Shown: positions 42,716 through 56,398, numbered from the stretch's first letter. The stretch: DNA of 64,000 bases from Meandrina meandrites (GCA_963693305.1 OY855910.1:17958362-18022361); one strand, 5' to 3'. The notes: generated from the sequence alone by a model not told the origin. Made by a program: numbers and translations.

Positions 42716-44134
42716 TTGGTGAGTGGGGCGAACATTTGGGCTATTCTCGGTATACGTTGTTTAAAAAAAATTGTGGCATGTTGAATTAGTTTTACAACGA
42801 AACAGCGATTTTAAAATAAAGTCACTAAAAAATGCCGTTTAGGAATTAGAAATATACGTGTTTTGAATAAAAATGAAATTTCAGTTTGAATAAAATTTCA
42901 GTAACAGTGCTTATTTGTTGTACTGCTTTCTGTTTTCTGTATTTATGAGTAACTAAAAAAAATGAGTAACTAAGAACAGCTTATTTCGATTTAAAATTCG
43001 TTTTTGAGGACAACATTTAATAATTCGATATTGGTAAAGTTCATAAGGGTTTATGTTCTAATTACATCGACGCGTGATGCTTGTACAGTACCAGGCTTTT
43101 GCGACATTGTTTACATAGCCAACTGATGAAGCGAACTGTTCGTCGCAAAATGAGTTGTTCATTCTCAACTGAAAACAGTGTATGCGGTCCCAACTCCATA
43201 TGCTCCAAATGAGCTTCATGTCATTCCCCTAGAAGCATGCAGGAAGGATTTAACCGAGTATCTAACCAAACTTGGTGTCAGTGGAAGTCGTGGCATAGGG
43301 ACACGAATAACAGAGTGTGAAGTTATTCTCAATCGCGCTGGGCTACATTCGCTATCGAAGGAAGAAAGAGAAAGGATAACAGTGTGCCCAAAGCACAGAT
43401 ACGAATTAACAACACATTACCAGAAATTGCCATCCAGTTGCTCTTATCCATCTCACAAAGGGGAAACCAAAAAACTAAAAAATCCTCGTCGGGTAAACAA
43501 GCAGGTGTCGGAGGAAATCTATCACACGTTTCATATTTCAGTGCCAATTGGTTCCGGTAAGTACATTGCAGTACAATTATTCAGTAAATTTTCTTGCCAT
43601 GTACTCATTGAATACTTTCGCAAACAAAGAAAAACATGTTATTTTTGTTTTGTTCTTGGTTATTATTTTATTCTCGTATTTTCTCGTTCCCTATCAGCTT
43701 GGAAATCTTTCCTTATTAGATTTATACGGTGTTTTGTTTACAATGTCGCATTCCAATTGAAATAAGCATGTTTTGCTTGGCGCCTTTTTATTCAGAGTAT
43801 ATTATTTATACATTATCACTTTTTTACAGCCGTATGTAACACTTGCCGGAAAGGCCACTCAAAAGCTGATGAAGAGGACAAGGTAAATAATTTGAATAAC
43901 CCCCCGCCCCCCCTGCACGGTATATAAATTTCGGTTTCACCCCGTAATTTATTTTCTATCTCATGAAACATTTTTGTTGAGATGGCAGTACAGATAAAAG
44001 ATCGATGAAATTAGAGTACTGTAATGCTCATGATGCAGACGAGGGCTGCTAATTTAATATTTAGTTCATAATCACCCAAGGGAGATCTTAGTTTGTTTGA
44101 AGAAGTTGTGGCTTCAGGGACGTAGCTAGGATTT

Positions 44135-45335
44135 TTAAAAGATTAGTGCGTTGTAGACCATAGGAAGATCGTACAGATTTAGAGGGGGGGGGGGGGGGGG
44201 GGGGGAAATCCTGAAAAATTTATTTGCAAAAGCAAAAAAAGCCCAACTAAATTTTTTGCAGGCATGACAACAATTAAAAAAAAATTGGCTTTGCAGGAAG
44301 ATTACGCCGGAAAAAAAAATGTTTGTCTTCGAAAAATTTTCATCCCCCACCTTCCAAAAAAATAATGGTCCGCCCTATAGATAGACAAGATAGAGCCGCT
44401 TATTCAGTATTCTAAATATCCTAAATCCCATCAAAATAAGCCAAAATATTTTTTTTTCAATTCCTTTGCAATTTATGCAATACTGCTCAACAAATATTTC
44501 AATTTCCTTAAACCTTTCGACACAGGAGAGCAAATAAAACATTGCGTGCAGAATGTAATTTAATTAAGCGAAATATTTTCACGTCTATTAAACACTGCAA
44601 GCGGTTGAATGAAAGAGTTTTGTTTTCATGACTGAGAACAGCTTTCAAATAGTCAATACATGGAAATAACAATCAGATCAGAATTCAATAACTATTAAAG
44701 CGAGTTTTCATTCTGTCTTTACTACTTTTTGGCAAGTTTCAATATTTATGCAAATTTCGCGCGAAATGTAATTTGAGTACACTGTCTTGTTTTCAAGCTC
44801 TAGATTGAATCATGAATGGTGAAAACAAAACTCTTTTTAATGAAAAAATGCATTCTGTGAATGAAATCCTGCTTCAGTTGAATTGAACAATCAATTGCTG
44901 CCTACAATCTTATTTAATTTTCCATTTTTTATTTTGGTTATGGACACAAATGTCACTTCCGAACTTTTTCATCAAAAGATGTCGATTTCACGTTGCATTT
45001 CCCAGGGATTATTAAAAAACATGCAGCTGGAAGGAGAACATTTTCAGTGGCTTCACACTTGAAAACGAGGATTCATATTATTTTGCACTGTAATACATTT
45101 ATTCCAATTACATACATGACAATTTCTTTTACAAGTGCGTGTCGTGCTCGAGCCCCGTTCGACCGTTGCTTCGTTAACAACATCCTTGCTTCCTGATTGG
45201 ATTACGATCACCGCACCAAGCCCGCAATGAGGTGGGCTATTGTTTAAACACAATTACACTGAATGATTATCGATCTCGAACCATTCCCTTGGGATTGCTA
45301 ACAGCTTTTTTCCACTACATAGAGTCTAATGCGCA
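44135..45335. repeat. 1.2-kb dispersed repeat, copy 2
   Basis: It matches 144-1345 in the same orientation and lies in the second intron of the transposase gene. Its poly-G tract is longer than in copy 1. Confidence 0.85.
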
Positions 45336-46119
45336 AATTATCTCACAAAGGGGAGGAGGGGGCGTCACGGGCACCCAGGACCCGCTTTGGCTCCGCCTCT
45401 GCGCCCTTGCATGGGAATAACGCGCGGATTCAGATCGGTTTCAACCGTTTTACGGAAATCAGTCAACATCTTGCCCATGTGTCTAAAACTGGGAAATGGC
45501 ATTTTGTGAGTCAATGATTAAACATTTTCATTGGTGAACATTCCCGTGGACCCCTCTACAGGCTCGCGCCTTTGACACTCGTGTTATCGGAAAATGGTCA
45601 ACATTTTTCAAGATCCGTGCCTGACTGGAGATACAGGAGAAGGCCATTTGTTTCGAAATGCGGAAATGATGTGGAAGGAGTAGGGGAACTTACATAGTAG
45701 GGTTGCGTATTGCTAACAAGGGCGCAACTAGGAATATTTTTGCTATTTTACAGTGCCAAAGGGGCGCTTTTCGGTAGGAGGGCGCCAATTCAAATTATTA
45801 TTAAATACATGACAATGCTCTGTGATCTTTACACTCCAGCGGCTTCCTCTTCTACTCTCCTGTCAATGCATCCACGTTTGTCTTGGCATTTTGCCCTAAA
45901 GCTTGGTCAACAACAACTACATTATTGTCAATTTAAATGTATTTGTACCAGAGGTTAATAAAAAGATTGAAGAGGACCTGCGCGTGGAAATTCGTTATTT
46001 TTTATCACAAATGTATCTCTGGTTCCTCGTGCTAACATACAAACGTAGGAAAGCAAACGTTTAGCCGAAACTGTATATATTTTCTATTGACTATTCCATC
46101 CCTAATTATATCTATCTAG
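45336..46119. other. Rest of transposase intron
   Basis: No gene is seen. The intron ends with the acceptor tctatctag at 46119. Confidence 0.45.
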
Positions 46120-49100
46120 GGTAAAGTGGAGAATGCTGGAAGTGGAGAAATGCCTCTGACGGAAAAAGAGTCTCCAATCAAAGTATCTAGTGAGTTCAAT
46201 TCAACTGATTTGGACTTTGACGACAATATTAACTTATCATTACTCAGCTCCTCCGACTTTGATTGTACACTGGATAGTACTATTGCCGACAACGGAGAAG
46301 AAGATGAAGATGTCAGTTTCTGGGTAGATGAAGAACAGCACCAGCACGAAAAACGCGCAGTCTTAAATGAAGCAGTAGAACATATATCAGATGGAAGAGT
46401 CAGTCCAATTGCTTCGACTCTCAATTCGAATTGGGAAAGTGTATCAAGTACACAAAAGGCCTACTATCTAAGGAAACTGCGTCAAGTTGTTACTGCTGTG
46501 TTGACAACCATTGCACCAGATCAAGAAGAAAAATTATTTGATGCACTGATTGAGAAGCGTTCTTCAGACACGATCTTTGACAAAACAGGGGGCGAAGACA
46601 GCAAAAATGATGTCAAAAAAGAGATGAATGGAGACGAGCTGTCAATTCTGCTAGGAGTGTACAACGAAGCGGAAAGTCGTCAAACTCGATTGCAAATACT
46701 GTCAATGTTTGCTAAACATTTTTCAAAGAGGAAGCTCAGGGAGATGATTCCTGGACTTAGCAAATGGCAAATCGATCAAGCCCGTCGCCATGCTACAGAA
46801 AAAGGGCCAGGACAACCAGTGATATCAGTGCCCATCAAAAGAACACGTCTTGATCCTGCCAAAACAAGTCACTTTGTGAACTTTATTTCAAGAGCAAATT
46901 TTGTACAGGACGTAGCTTATGGAACTAAGGAACTAAAGCTTGACTCTGGCGAGAAGGTCATCATTCCAAACGTGATTAGGACGATGGTGCCTTCACGAAT
47001 AATCAAGCAGTACGTTTCGTATTGTCAAGAGAGCGCATTTGAGCCAGCCAGCGAAAGAACATTATATAGAATCATTGATGTCTGTGCCGCTTCCATGCAG
47101 AAGTCGCTTCAAGGGCTAGACTACTTCTTAACGGAAGGAGCGCAAGCATTCGAGACTCTCGAAAGCGTAGTTAACACACTTGTAGAAGGTGGAGCCACTC
47201 CAATTTGGGGAAAAGAAGCGAAGACCACCTTGAAAGAGGCAAAACGTTATCTCAAAACCGATTTTAAGAGCCATATCGGACCTGATGAAAGATGTGTAGA
47301 CCATTGCACTGGTTACAGTCTTAGCGACCCGCAGAACGGCGCCTTCGCTAAACAGTGCCATCATAGCCATGATACATCTTGCATCTCGTGTTGCCAGCTG
47401 GATGAGGTTTTACTCGATATTGTGAACATGATTAATTCTCCAAAGCTAACTCTAACCGACCAACAGCAAAGTCAAATTAAGTTTGACGTTACCCATGCAG
47501 TGGATGCAATCGGTAGTTGGAAAGCCCATATGCTTCGCACTATAAACCAAGAGCAAGCAAAGGAAGAGATGCTCGATGCACTTAACGATGAAAGCGTTCT
47601 CGTCATTATGGACTGGGCTATGAAATATCTGCTCCAGCGATATAGAGAGCAAATGAGCGACTTTTACGGCAAACGAGGAAAGAGCTGGCATGTTTCTTGC
47701 GTTGTATGTAAATCCAGTGAGAACGCGTCATACAACGTCGAAACTGTTGTGCACGTATTTGATAGCTGCACACAGGATTGGTTTTCTGTGGCATCCATTG
47801 TTGAGCACCTTCTTATTACAATTAAGCAAGAGCACCCTGATGTGAAGGCGGCTTATCTGAAATCCGATAATGCTGGATGTTACCATAACGCCTCGCTGAT
47901 TCTTTCCCTGAAGTCCATTGGAGAAAGAACAGGCATAAGCGTTTGAAGGTATGACTTCTCAGATCCACAATCAGGAAAGGATGTTTGTGATAGAAAAATC
48001 GCCCCAATGAAAGGTCACATAAAGAGATGGATAAACGAGAAGCATGATGTCGTCACTGCAGCAGATATGAAGGAGGCGTTGCAATCGTATGGTGGCGTAC
48101 GTGGGTGCAGGATCGCAGTTGCAGAAGTAGATGTAGCACATGCGGCTGAAACCATGGAATGGAAAGGGATAAGTGCTCTATACAACTTTGAGTTTCTTGT
48201 CTCCGGTATCAGGGCTTGGAAAGCTTATGCTGTGGGTGAAGGTCAAATGCTTCCATATGATGAAGTTGGTCGATCTCTGCAAGGTCCGACAGATCTCCGC
48301 ATCATCATGCCTCTAACAATTCCAACTCCGTTGTCAAGGCCTGGGTTGATGGTAAAGAAGCAACATACCAACAGTTTGCAAGATCTTTTCATGTGCGAAG
48401 AGGAAGGTTGTGTGGCCACATTTCGGACGCAGGCGGATCTCCAAGCACACATCGATACTGGGCGGCATTTAAGGGTAACAGAGCGGGAGACTGTTTACGA
48501 CTTGGCACGAAAAAAGTGGGCAGAAAATGTCACCGGAATACAGTCATCTCACGTTGCAGAACAAACAAGGCAAACACGAGCAAGTAGCCAATCAAGTCCA
48601 ACGAGAAAAGAACCACTTCAGGGTTGGGCTTTAAAACGGCAACGAAAAAGTAAAAGAGCAACGGAAAGCGTTAAGATGTTTCTGCTGGAAAAATTTAATA
48701 GAGGAGTCGAAACAGGTAATATGTTTACACTTACGTTTTCTCGATCCCCCTGTATAGTTGAAGCAATTTCCTCCATTCCTGGCTTCAATGGGTGTAGGAA
48801 CTATGGCCAAATCGACAAGCAGGCTTCTGGACTTGGCAATTCCTTTCTTTTCAACTCCTTTACAAACTTTTGCTAAGTGCATGTAATCAATGTTTCTCTT
48901 TTTACATTCGCTTTTCTCGTCAATACTACCCTTTCTTTTATCGTACGAATGTGTTTTAAATTTAACCTGCTGATGAGAGTCATATGAGCGCTAAACGGGG
49001 CTTTGAGCAACGCAATCTAATCGCATATTAGCATATTGAATATATAAAAAAAATAGATTTTAACGCTTTTTCACCAAGAAATGTTAATTTCTTGAAGGAA

Positions 49101-49570
49101 ACAAAGAAGATCCAGAAAAGGTGGCAAAAGAAATGAAAGTCGCCAGGGACGCGAGTGGTAAGCTCCGTTTTGCTCCAGAAGAATGGCGAACAGCCAAACA
49201 AATAAGCAGTTATTTCTCAAGACTTGCAGCAGCGCAACGTCAACAGAAAGCACCCAGCGAGCTACTAGTCGAAGAAGCTGAAAATATCAATGAGGATGAC
49301 CTTGAAGCGTGGGAAGAAGAAAAGCAGCTGCAGGAGTTGGAGAAAGCAGTGTACGAAGAGATCGACCTGCGACATCCAATCGAATTTGATGGTCATAACA
49401 TCTGTGGTCTCGTTAAACGTGGCAAGTTGAAATCAAAATTTAGGATTTCACAGCTTAAAGAAATTTGTATTCTCTTTGGATTAGAAATCGAAGGATCCGC
49501 TGGCCGAAAGGACTCCTACGCGAGGCCAATCAAAGATCTTGTACAATCCTGCAGTTGTTGTTTAGGATGA

Positions 49571-50059
49571 GTTTCTCTAAAGTGACCAGACACGGTGGAA
49601 GTTTAAAATCAACAGCATGAAGTACTGAAATTGACGGGGAATGCCAAGAGCCCAAAAGATTTGTCTTTTATTATTTACACGAGAAATCAAGCGCTTTTAC
49701 CAAAAGCAATCACCTATAGGGGGTTCCCTTATAGTCCCTTAGTTTCATGAAGTTTACTTGTTATCAACCAATATACGTAAAGAAATTAGAAAAAGGAGTT
49801 GCATACCCTGAGGCTGTTTTCCTTTTTTAATGAAGGGATTCCCCTATAACAATGCATGTCCTTGATCAAGCGTATTTCACTAGCTTATATTCAATCTGAC
49901 GGCATTCTAACGTGTGAATTAGTTGAGATAATGATCGATGATTAAACGAAGGGATCGTTTACGGTTATAATAAAATAACTACAGTATTTACTGCGGTAAT
50001 AATTAGCTAAAGCTGTTACATAAAAACAATCAGCCACAGCCTACCCTCGTTGGGAAAAA
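49571..50059. other. 3' UTR and spacer of the TTAA transposon
   Basis: No further frame is seen between the transposase stop and the right TIR. Confidence 0.45.
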
Positions 50060-50836
50060 AACTGGTTCCCAGTCCCTTGCGAATCATGGAATTCAAGATG
50101 GCGTCGCTCTGTTTATTTTCGTGTTTTCTTAATTTTTCTTACCGTAAAATTGACAATCGGAGTACTTACAACTTTTGGAGAAGCCCTTTGGTAAAATACA
50201 TATATTTAACTACTGAAAAACTCAAAGCAGACTCGAAGAGCGGCTTAAAACACACTGACTGCTTCGTGTGTTGTCGAGGACGATCTGGCATACACAGACA
50301 ACATTAAGGAGTTCTAGCATTTTGCCGTTTCAGTGGCCCAAAAAGATGATTGCTGTTTATGATAGAGGGAAGATAAGAGTATTTGTCTGTGGCATCCAAT
50401 ACTTTCTAAAGTTATAGTTGTGTGTTCTACGGGAAATCAAAAATGGGTAATTTCTTGCTCTTTCGAAGATACGAAAAATAGGTGTTCAAAACCTGAACGG
50501 TGTAGACTGACCTGTGCTTATTTCGCACATCTCTGGATATATGCAAGTAGTTCTATGTCTGTTTATGTTACACAGAAAACATGAATTTCTTTTATTAAAT
50601 TCTGAAGTTTCTACTGGGTCTTGAATTTTGGTCAAATTTAGCAGAAAAATTGGTGCCCGAGGGGGTGATACAGGGCCCATGTAATATCTCCAATAAAAAA
50701 ACGATCGAGGAGCTAACTTTAGTATATTTATCCATAAGTCCACCTAACCTATCTATGGTGTTAGTATGAAGCAAATTGGCCGACCCCCATCTTTGGGCTT
50801 TTTTCAATTTTGCCCGGATTTCTCAGACAGAGACTC
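50060..50836. repeat. Right TIR of the TTAA transposon
   Basis: It is the inverted partner of 41943-42715 and ends gacagagactc next to TTAA. Confidence 0.85.
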
Positions 50837-51277
50837 TTAATACATGTATCGCCATGTAGCCCAGGAAATATACATAAACGTACATGGTATATATCGCGAT
50901 AGATAAAACGATGCTCAAAAGGGACGGATAAATGCTCTCAAGGCAGATGTAGCTGAGTACATGGGTAGCCCATTTGTTAGACTAAAACCATGGTCACAAG
51001 TGTTGGAAAAAATTTGCCCCTCCCCACCCTATGCAATGTTGACAAAGAACATTCATCTGACACATGAGAGCGTCTTACTATTTGCCAAAACTGAAAGAGG
51101 AACGGGGGTACTGACCCGTATTAAAGAGTTATTACGTTCATAACTTCATGTTTTTAAGAGTTTTCCAACAAAACATGCCCATGGTTGTCGCCGTTTCAGA
51201 GTATAGCGCAAAAGATATGTTAAGTTTCACAAAAAGTTTTTTTTTTGTTTAATCTCCATAATATGTTATATTTATAG

Positions 51278-51375
51278 TTGGAAGTAAGCGTATTCGAAAC
51301 AGAAGTGAACAGCCCTGATGCAAAGAAAGTTAAAAGGGGCAAGAGTGCGGAGATGGATGGAGATGAAAAAAGAAG
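51278..51375 (+). CDS. Exon-like segment of an unknown gene
   Basis: An acceptor (gttatatttatag) precedes 98 open bases encoding LEVSVFETEVNSPDAKKVKR and a Lys/Asp-rich continuation, followed by a donor-like gtgaat. It lies in the core of the giant element and could be a later exon of the gene starting at 25572, but nothing proves the link. Confidence 0.3.
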
Positions 51376-51469
51376 GTGAATTAACTTAATTCTGATGTAT
51401 TAATCCCAAAACTAAAATTTTGATGCGTTTTACATTTCCGTTATTCTTGTGTGTATTTTTTTTTGGCTA

Positions 51470-52663
51470 AACTTCAGAATACCCGGCCACTTTTTTGTGT
51501 CTCCTAATCCTGCTACCGCGGTCCCGAGGTGGCCATAATAAATTCAGTAGCTGATCACCTTGGTTTACTGTAAGGCACTGCTACCGCAGTCCCGCAGTCG
51601 TTGCTAACTTTGTATAAGCGTCACGAAATGTTAACATGTGATTTTTCTATTCCTAAAAATGTCAAACCAAAATCTGCCTTTTATCTAACTTTGAGCTTCG
51701 CATATAAAAATGAAAGCCTCACAAACAGCCTTGTAACTGCCCATAACAAATAAAAACCGCACAGACAAATGACACTAATTCAAATTGCAAATATTTATTT
51801 ACCTTATAAAACCTAACAAACAGTTCACACAAATATACCATTCGCGCAATAACGGGTGTGGAAATAATGTTCTCATCTTGCTAGTGCCTATTTTAGCGTT
51901 CTTAATTCGCTGAATAAATTGTCTTCACATCATTTAAAAAAACCGCGAACAAGTCTTCGCCTCTATGCGTATATCGCCACATAAATTCGTCCACAAACAG
52001 TTCACACAAATATACCATTCGCGCAATAACGGGTGTGGTATTCCTCGTTCTTCAATCCATGAACCCAAACAAACGCGCTACGCAACAGAATATTCTTCGT
52101 TCTTAAATCCATGAGCCCAAACAAACGCGCTAAGCAACTGAATATTTAATTTAATTATTCACCCACTTCGGGAGTGCGGGACCGCGGTAGCAGAACTTCA
52201 ACACTACTGACTTTCATTATTAAATGACTTCGGGAGTGCGGGACCGCGGTAGCAGTAGTCAAACCCTTATTACTTTAAGTATTAAATCACTTCGGGAGTG
52301 CGGGACTGCGGTAGCAGTAGTTTAACACTTCTCACTTTAATTATTCCATGACTTCGGGAGTGCGGGACTGCGGTAGCTGTAGTTCGACACTTCCCACTTA
52401 ACTTATTCCATGACTTCGGGAGTGCGGGACTGCGGTAGCATTAGTTCACCACTTCTCACTTCAATTATTCCATGACTTCGGGAGTGCGGGACCGCGGTAG
52501 CAGTAGTTCAACACTTCCCACTTAAATTATTCCATGACTTCGGGAGTGTGGGACAGCGGTATTCCACAACAAAATTTCTTTATTCTCCCTCCACTGCGGT
52601 AGTACGGGAGCACGGGAACATTAGATTTATGGACGAAAAAAAGTGGCCGGGTATTCTGAAGTT
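51470..52663. mobile_element. MITE-like element with 25-bp TIRs and internal satellite
   Basis: The ends aacttcagaatacccggccac and gtggccgggtattctgaagtt are inverted copies. The interior has no gene. It contains a 40-bp direct duplication (caaatataccattcgcgca words near 51830 and 52000) and the satellite listed next. I could not fix a target duplication. Confidence 0.75.
52150..52560. repeat. Satellite, unit about 60 bp, built on a gcgggaccgcggtagcag core
   Basis: About seven units share acttcgggagtgcggga, a ccgcggtagcag core and a caacacttcncacttnaatt tail. Related inverted cores (tgctaccgcggtcccg) lie near the left end of the same element at 51512 and 51582. Confidence 0.9.
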
Positions 52664-54927
52664 GCTCCTTTTTTGGGGGGGGGGGGGGGGGTAAACATAG
52701 TCATGGGAGAGAGGTGATCATTAAAATGAATGTGTTCTTTGGTGCTTTGATACTCAGACTTTGATGTCAATAAATCAATATTGTATTTTCTGGCCAGTCC
52801 ACTTTACCCTCGGACGCACGGGGGAGGGGGGTGGTGCCCCCCCTCCCATGAGGTTTTTTCGAAATGTTTAAATTACATTTGACTGTTTCATACGGCCAAC
52901 ATTAAAACTGGGGCCAAATCCACAATAATTCGCAACTTTGTAAGGGTCATTTGTTTATCAAGGGCTTGGAGAGTTTTTGGAAAACCGCTTGACAGAGAAA
53001 CAATTGGATTTAAGTCCCATTTCAGCGAAGTTAAAACATAGGCACGCTAAGCGTGCTGGAGTTATTTTTTCAATTGATTGGGTGGCTTAAGGTAGAACTG
53101 GGTGTTAGTCCTGTTGGGATGGTCTATTTCATGGGTTGAGCTATTTGTGCATGGTTCATGTGCACGATCTAAGTTTTTTCGCTTGCAGGAACACAGCGGG
53201 CGATCCCGAGCGGTCAAGATGGCTCCATCTTGACCGCTCGGGTAGCCAATCAGAGCACGAGATTCGCTTCATCTTGACCGCTCACGGACCTAGTCATATA
53301 ATAAAATGACATAATAAGTAACTCAATCTGGTCCATAGACTTGCTGACTCACAATCCTTGGTAGGTGGGAAAAGCTGGAATGGTGGAATTCAAAATCTTG
53401 AGTGTTATTTATTTATCTAGCTTTACTTTTGTTTCTGTCACACTTCTCATGGACATGATTATGCAAGCCATCAAATATATATATATATTTGAACATTGTG
53501 AGGCAGATTGTTCAAAAAATGCAAAAAAAAAGCAATCAAATTCCTTAATTCCAGCCTTTCCAGTTTACCTTTTCTTGCCAAATTGCAACACATCAAATAA
53601 CAGTCTGACAGGAAGGGATATAGGGCATCCACAATCACTTTTAATCTTGCAACCTGCTACCTTTTCACAATCTGGACAGTGCATACCAGAGTATGGGGGA
53701 AGCAATAAACTAATCACAACTGAAAGCAAACTACAGCTGTTACTAACACTTGCAGGTCATGATTGGTTTGACTCTGTTTCCCTCTTTTTTTTGGGGGGGG
53801 GGGGGGGGGGTCGGGGAGGAGTGCAAGCTTATTCCCCAAACAGCGGCTGGTAATCGAGCCTAGGGGGAGGGGGGTCTTTGAGCCTTATATTTTTCAGCGA
53901 TAAGATGGGGGGAGGGGTGGATGCAGACTCTGGTTCTGCCCCTAGTTCCACCACTGGATTGACTGCATGATGACTAGAAGTCCAATCCAATTATGGAGTG
54001 CACTAAGTGCATCCAAATCACTTGGAAGTTTTTTCACATCTCATGGCAATGCTTGAGTACCGGTAATCAAGGAAGTTAAATTAAGGCCTGTGATGGCGAA
54101 GAAAAGGTAACAGTTAAACTATGGTTGGTGCACCTTTCCTCAAGTGTTTCTCAGACTGCAATTTTTAAAAATCTTATTTTAGTAAACTCAACAATTTACA
54201 GCGATATGCAATCACATGCGCGCTTCAGAGCAAAACGTTTAGAGAGTTTTAGTTTGAGATTTAATGGATGTCAATCACCTCTGCCTCCTGGGTTAATAAC
54301 TGGTCTCAAAAATCTCAATACTTAAAATCCTGTGTTCAAAACTAGAAAAAATTGTTGTTTAGTTAACACATTATGAGTTGAAGTTCTGTTTTCATAACCT
54401 GAAATATAAAATAAGTACAAAAATAAATTTTGTGCATGTAGATTTGCTAGATATTTTGTGGTCATGCATCTGAATGACTGTTGATGACGGCTGACAACAT
54501 CCTTCTTTAAGCCGATGGATGGAAATTTTGTTGCATTTAGTAAACCAATTACTAATAGTGAAAATAAGCAAGTTATTTTTTTAGGAATCACTTCAACTTA
54601 AGTTTTAGTTTTTTGTGCGTGATCAAAAACACATTAATTAAGGTTTGAGCCATAAAAAATATAGCCAAAATAAACATTGTCTGCTTAGCCCTTTTTGTAT
54701 TATTAACCAGAACATGATTTTCGAAAAAAATTTCCAATGTTTTCACCCAGTCACCTGTAATGTATTCCAACATACATATTCCATGAGTTTTGAGACAACT
54801 GAGTAATCTTTCGTGTCAGACAGACCAAGATGATTGAAGTCCATCAATTCTCGACTTTTCTTCTGGACTACTGTGCTCTGAAGGTGTGTGATTGATCATC
54901 ACCATGTGTGATTGATCATCACTGCAA
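52664..54927. other. Non-coding core of the giant element
   Basis: No gene can be supported. It contains poly-G tracts near 52674 and 53793 and the hairpin at 53205. Confidence 0.45.
53205..53242. repeat. Perfect 16-bp hairpin
   Basis: Arms cccgagcggtcaagat and atcttgaccgctcggg pair exactly around ggctcc. A further atcttgaccgctcacgg copy follows at about 53270. Confidence 0.95.
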
Positions 54928-56398
54928 CTAAGGCAAGCTTTTAACTGATTTGATAACATCACAAACTCTGATGAAAAGATCAATTCCAGAGTTCCCATCA
55001 TCCTCTAAGGGATCTGGCACATGGGTCTTTAGGATTGCCATTTCTTGTTCAGTCAGTTGGACTTGGTTTTCAGGAACAACAAGACCATCATCATCCAACT
55101 CTGATACACTGGATTCAAAGTCAATGCCATAGGATTCTGGTCCACAATTAAGAACTGCGTCATCCATAGTGTTTATAGTGCCAGCATGCCACAATGCCAT
55201 TGGAGATTGGTATCCTGCAGTACGTATTCCATGGAAGTTCCACTGCTCTACAAATTGCTCAAGTGATGCATTGATCCTTGGTAGGTAGATATAATGAAGA
55301 GCAAAAAGATCTAACTCAGAGTTTGAGTCAAGGAGGCATGAGTCTTCCAAGAAATGAAAGATATCTTTGTAAAATGCAGTAACCACCCTATTCGTCTCCC
55401 GCCAAAGTCGCTCAATACGGACATTGTGGACGCTTCGTCCTGCTATGAAGCTACCTCGATTATCACCTAGATTGTCAACCATAAACCTTGCAACTTCAAC
55501 ATTTTCAACACCATGGTCTCCTCTCACCCGCAGAGGTAACCCAAAATCATGGGTTCCCTTGATGAAATATTGCAAAACTGTTCATGCTAAGTTGTTTGTG
55601 GCACATTTTAGATAGACTATTGCTCTGCTATACCCATCTGTGCATCCGTGTATGACAAACCTCCAATTCACTAATTTGTGGTTCCCATCCATATGCCAGA
55701 GGTAGGAGCTTTGACATTGTACTGCCTCCTTTGAATTGCAGCTCTCCTTCTTAGTGCTCTACCAACAGGATCAATCTTACTTAGAATCTCTCTTATGCGG
55801 TGTCTTTGAACAAAAATACCACGAGCTCGCAGTCCACCACTCACATAGGACTCGCCAGCATAAGGTGTCTGGCTCAACATTCCTACAACAACAGTATAAA
55901 GTTCTTCATCAGTTATGTCCACAAATGTCTCATGAAGGCCAAACTCTTGTCTGCGTCGATACAAAGTGCTCTCACTTATCCCAAGTAAAACTGCTATTCC
56001 TTTCCAATTCATCCCAGTTTCTCTCAGAGTTTCAATTTGTTCTTTAGTAATGCTAAACCTAGGCCTTCCTCCGGTACTGGCTTGTGTACTGGGAACCCAA
56101 GCTGGTGACCTTCTTTTGTTCATTTCTGACTGACTCTTGGCAGTGTGGATTTCCTGCCACAAGCTTTGTGAAACCGAGAGCAAGTCTTCCACAAGTTGCT
56201 TCAATTCACCACTGGCATTATTCTGTATTGCAATTGCTATTGCATGAACAACTTGAAAATGATCCTCTAGCCTACCCTCTAAAAAGTCTAAAGGAATAGA
56301 ATTTACTTCATCATTGAGCTCCTTCTCCACCTCATCGAAACACTGCCTCATGGAGTCCAGAAATTCCTCTAAATCTTGACAATCTCGGTCATTGGCAG

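Larger units (their letters stand above)
43178..49570 (+). pseudogene. Spliced DDE-type transposase with C2H2 finger, one nonsense codon
   Basis: Exons 43178-43556, 43830-43882, 46120-48715 and 49098-49570 join in one frame through GT-AG sites, giving about 1166 codons; a first exon is probably missing. Early motifs CPKHR and VCNTCRKGH may bind zinc. Conserved acidic residues sit in VIMDWAMKYL (47611), LKSDNAGCYH (47866) and DVCDRKIAPMKGHI (47989), a D-D-D pattern of an RNase H fold. A C2H2-like finger follows (CEEEGCVATF...HIDTGRH). A TGA at 47944-47946 interrupts the frame between the second and third Asp, in a context where one codon before RYDF is replaced. Multi-copy relatives are known to me only as uncharacterised cnidarian and mollusc proteins. 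Confidence 0.65.
41943..50836 (+). mobile_element. TTAA-targeting DNA transposon, 8.9 kb, with 0.77-kb TIRs
   Basis: Diverged inverted repeats at 41943-42715 and 50060-50836 start gaggctctgactgagaaac and gagtctctgtctgagaaat on their own strands, each directly flanked by TTAA (41939-41942 and 50837-50840). The interior is almost filled by one spliced gene encoding a large RNase H-fold transposase-like protein with zinc-binding motifs. A 1.2-kb dispersed repeat sits in its second intron. TTAA duplication is shared by piggyBac and Kolobok, but the protein does not look like either to me. Confidence 0.8.
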
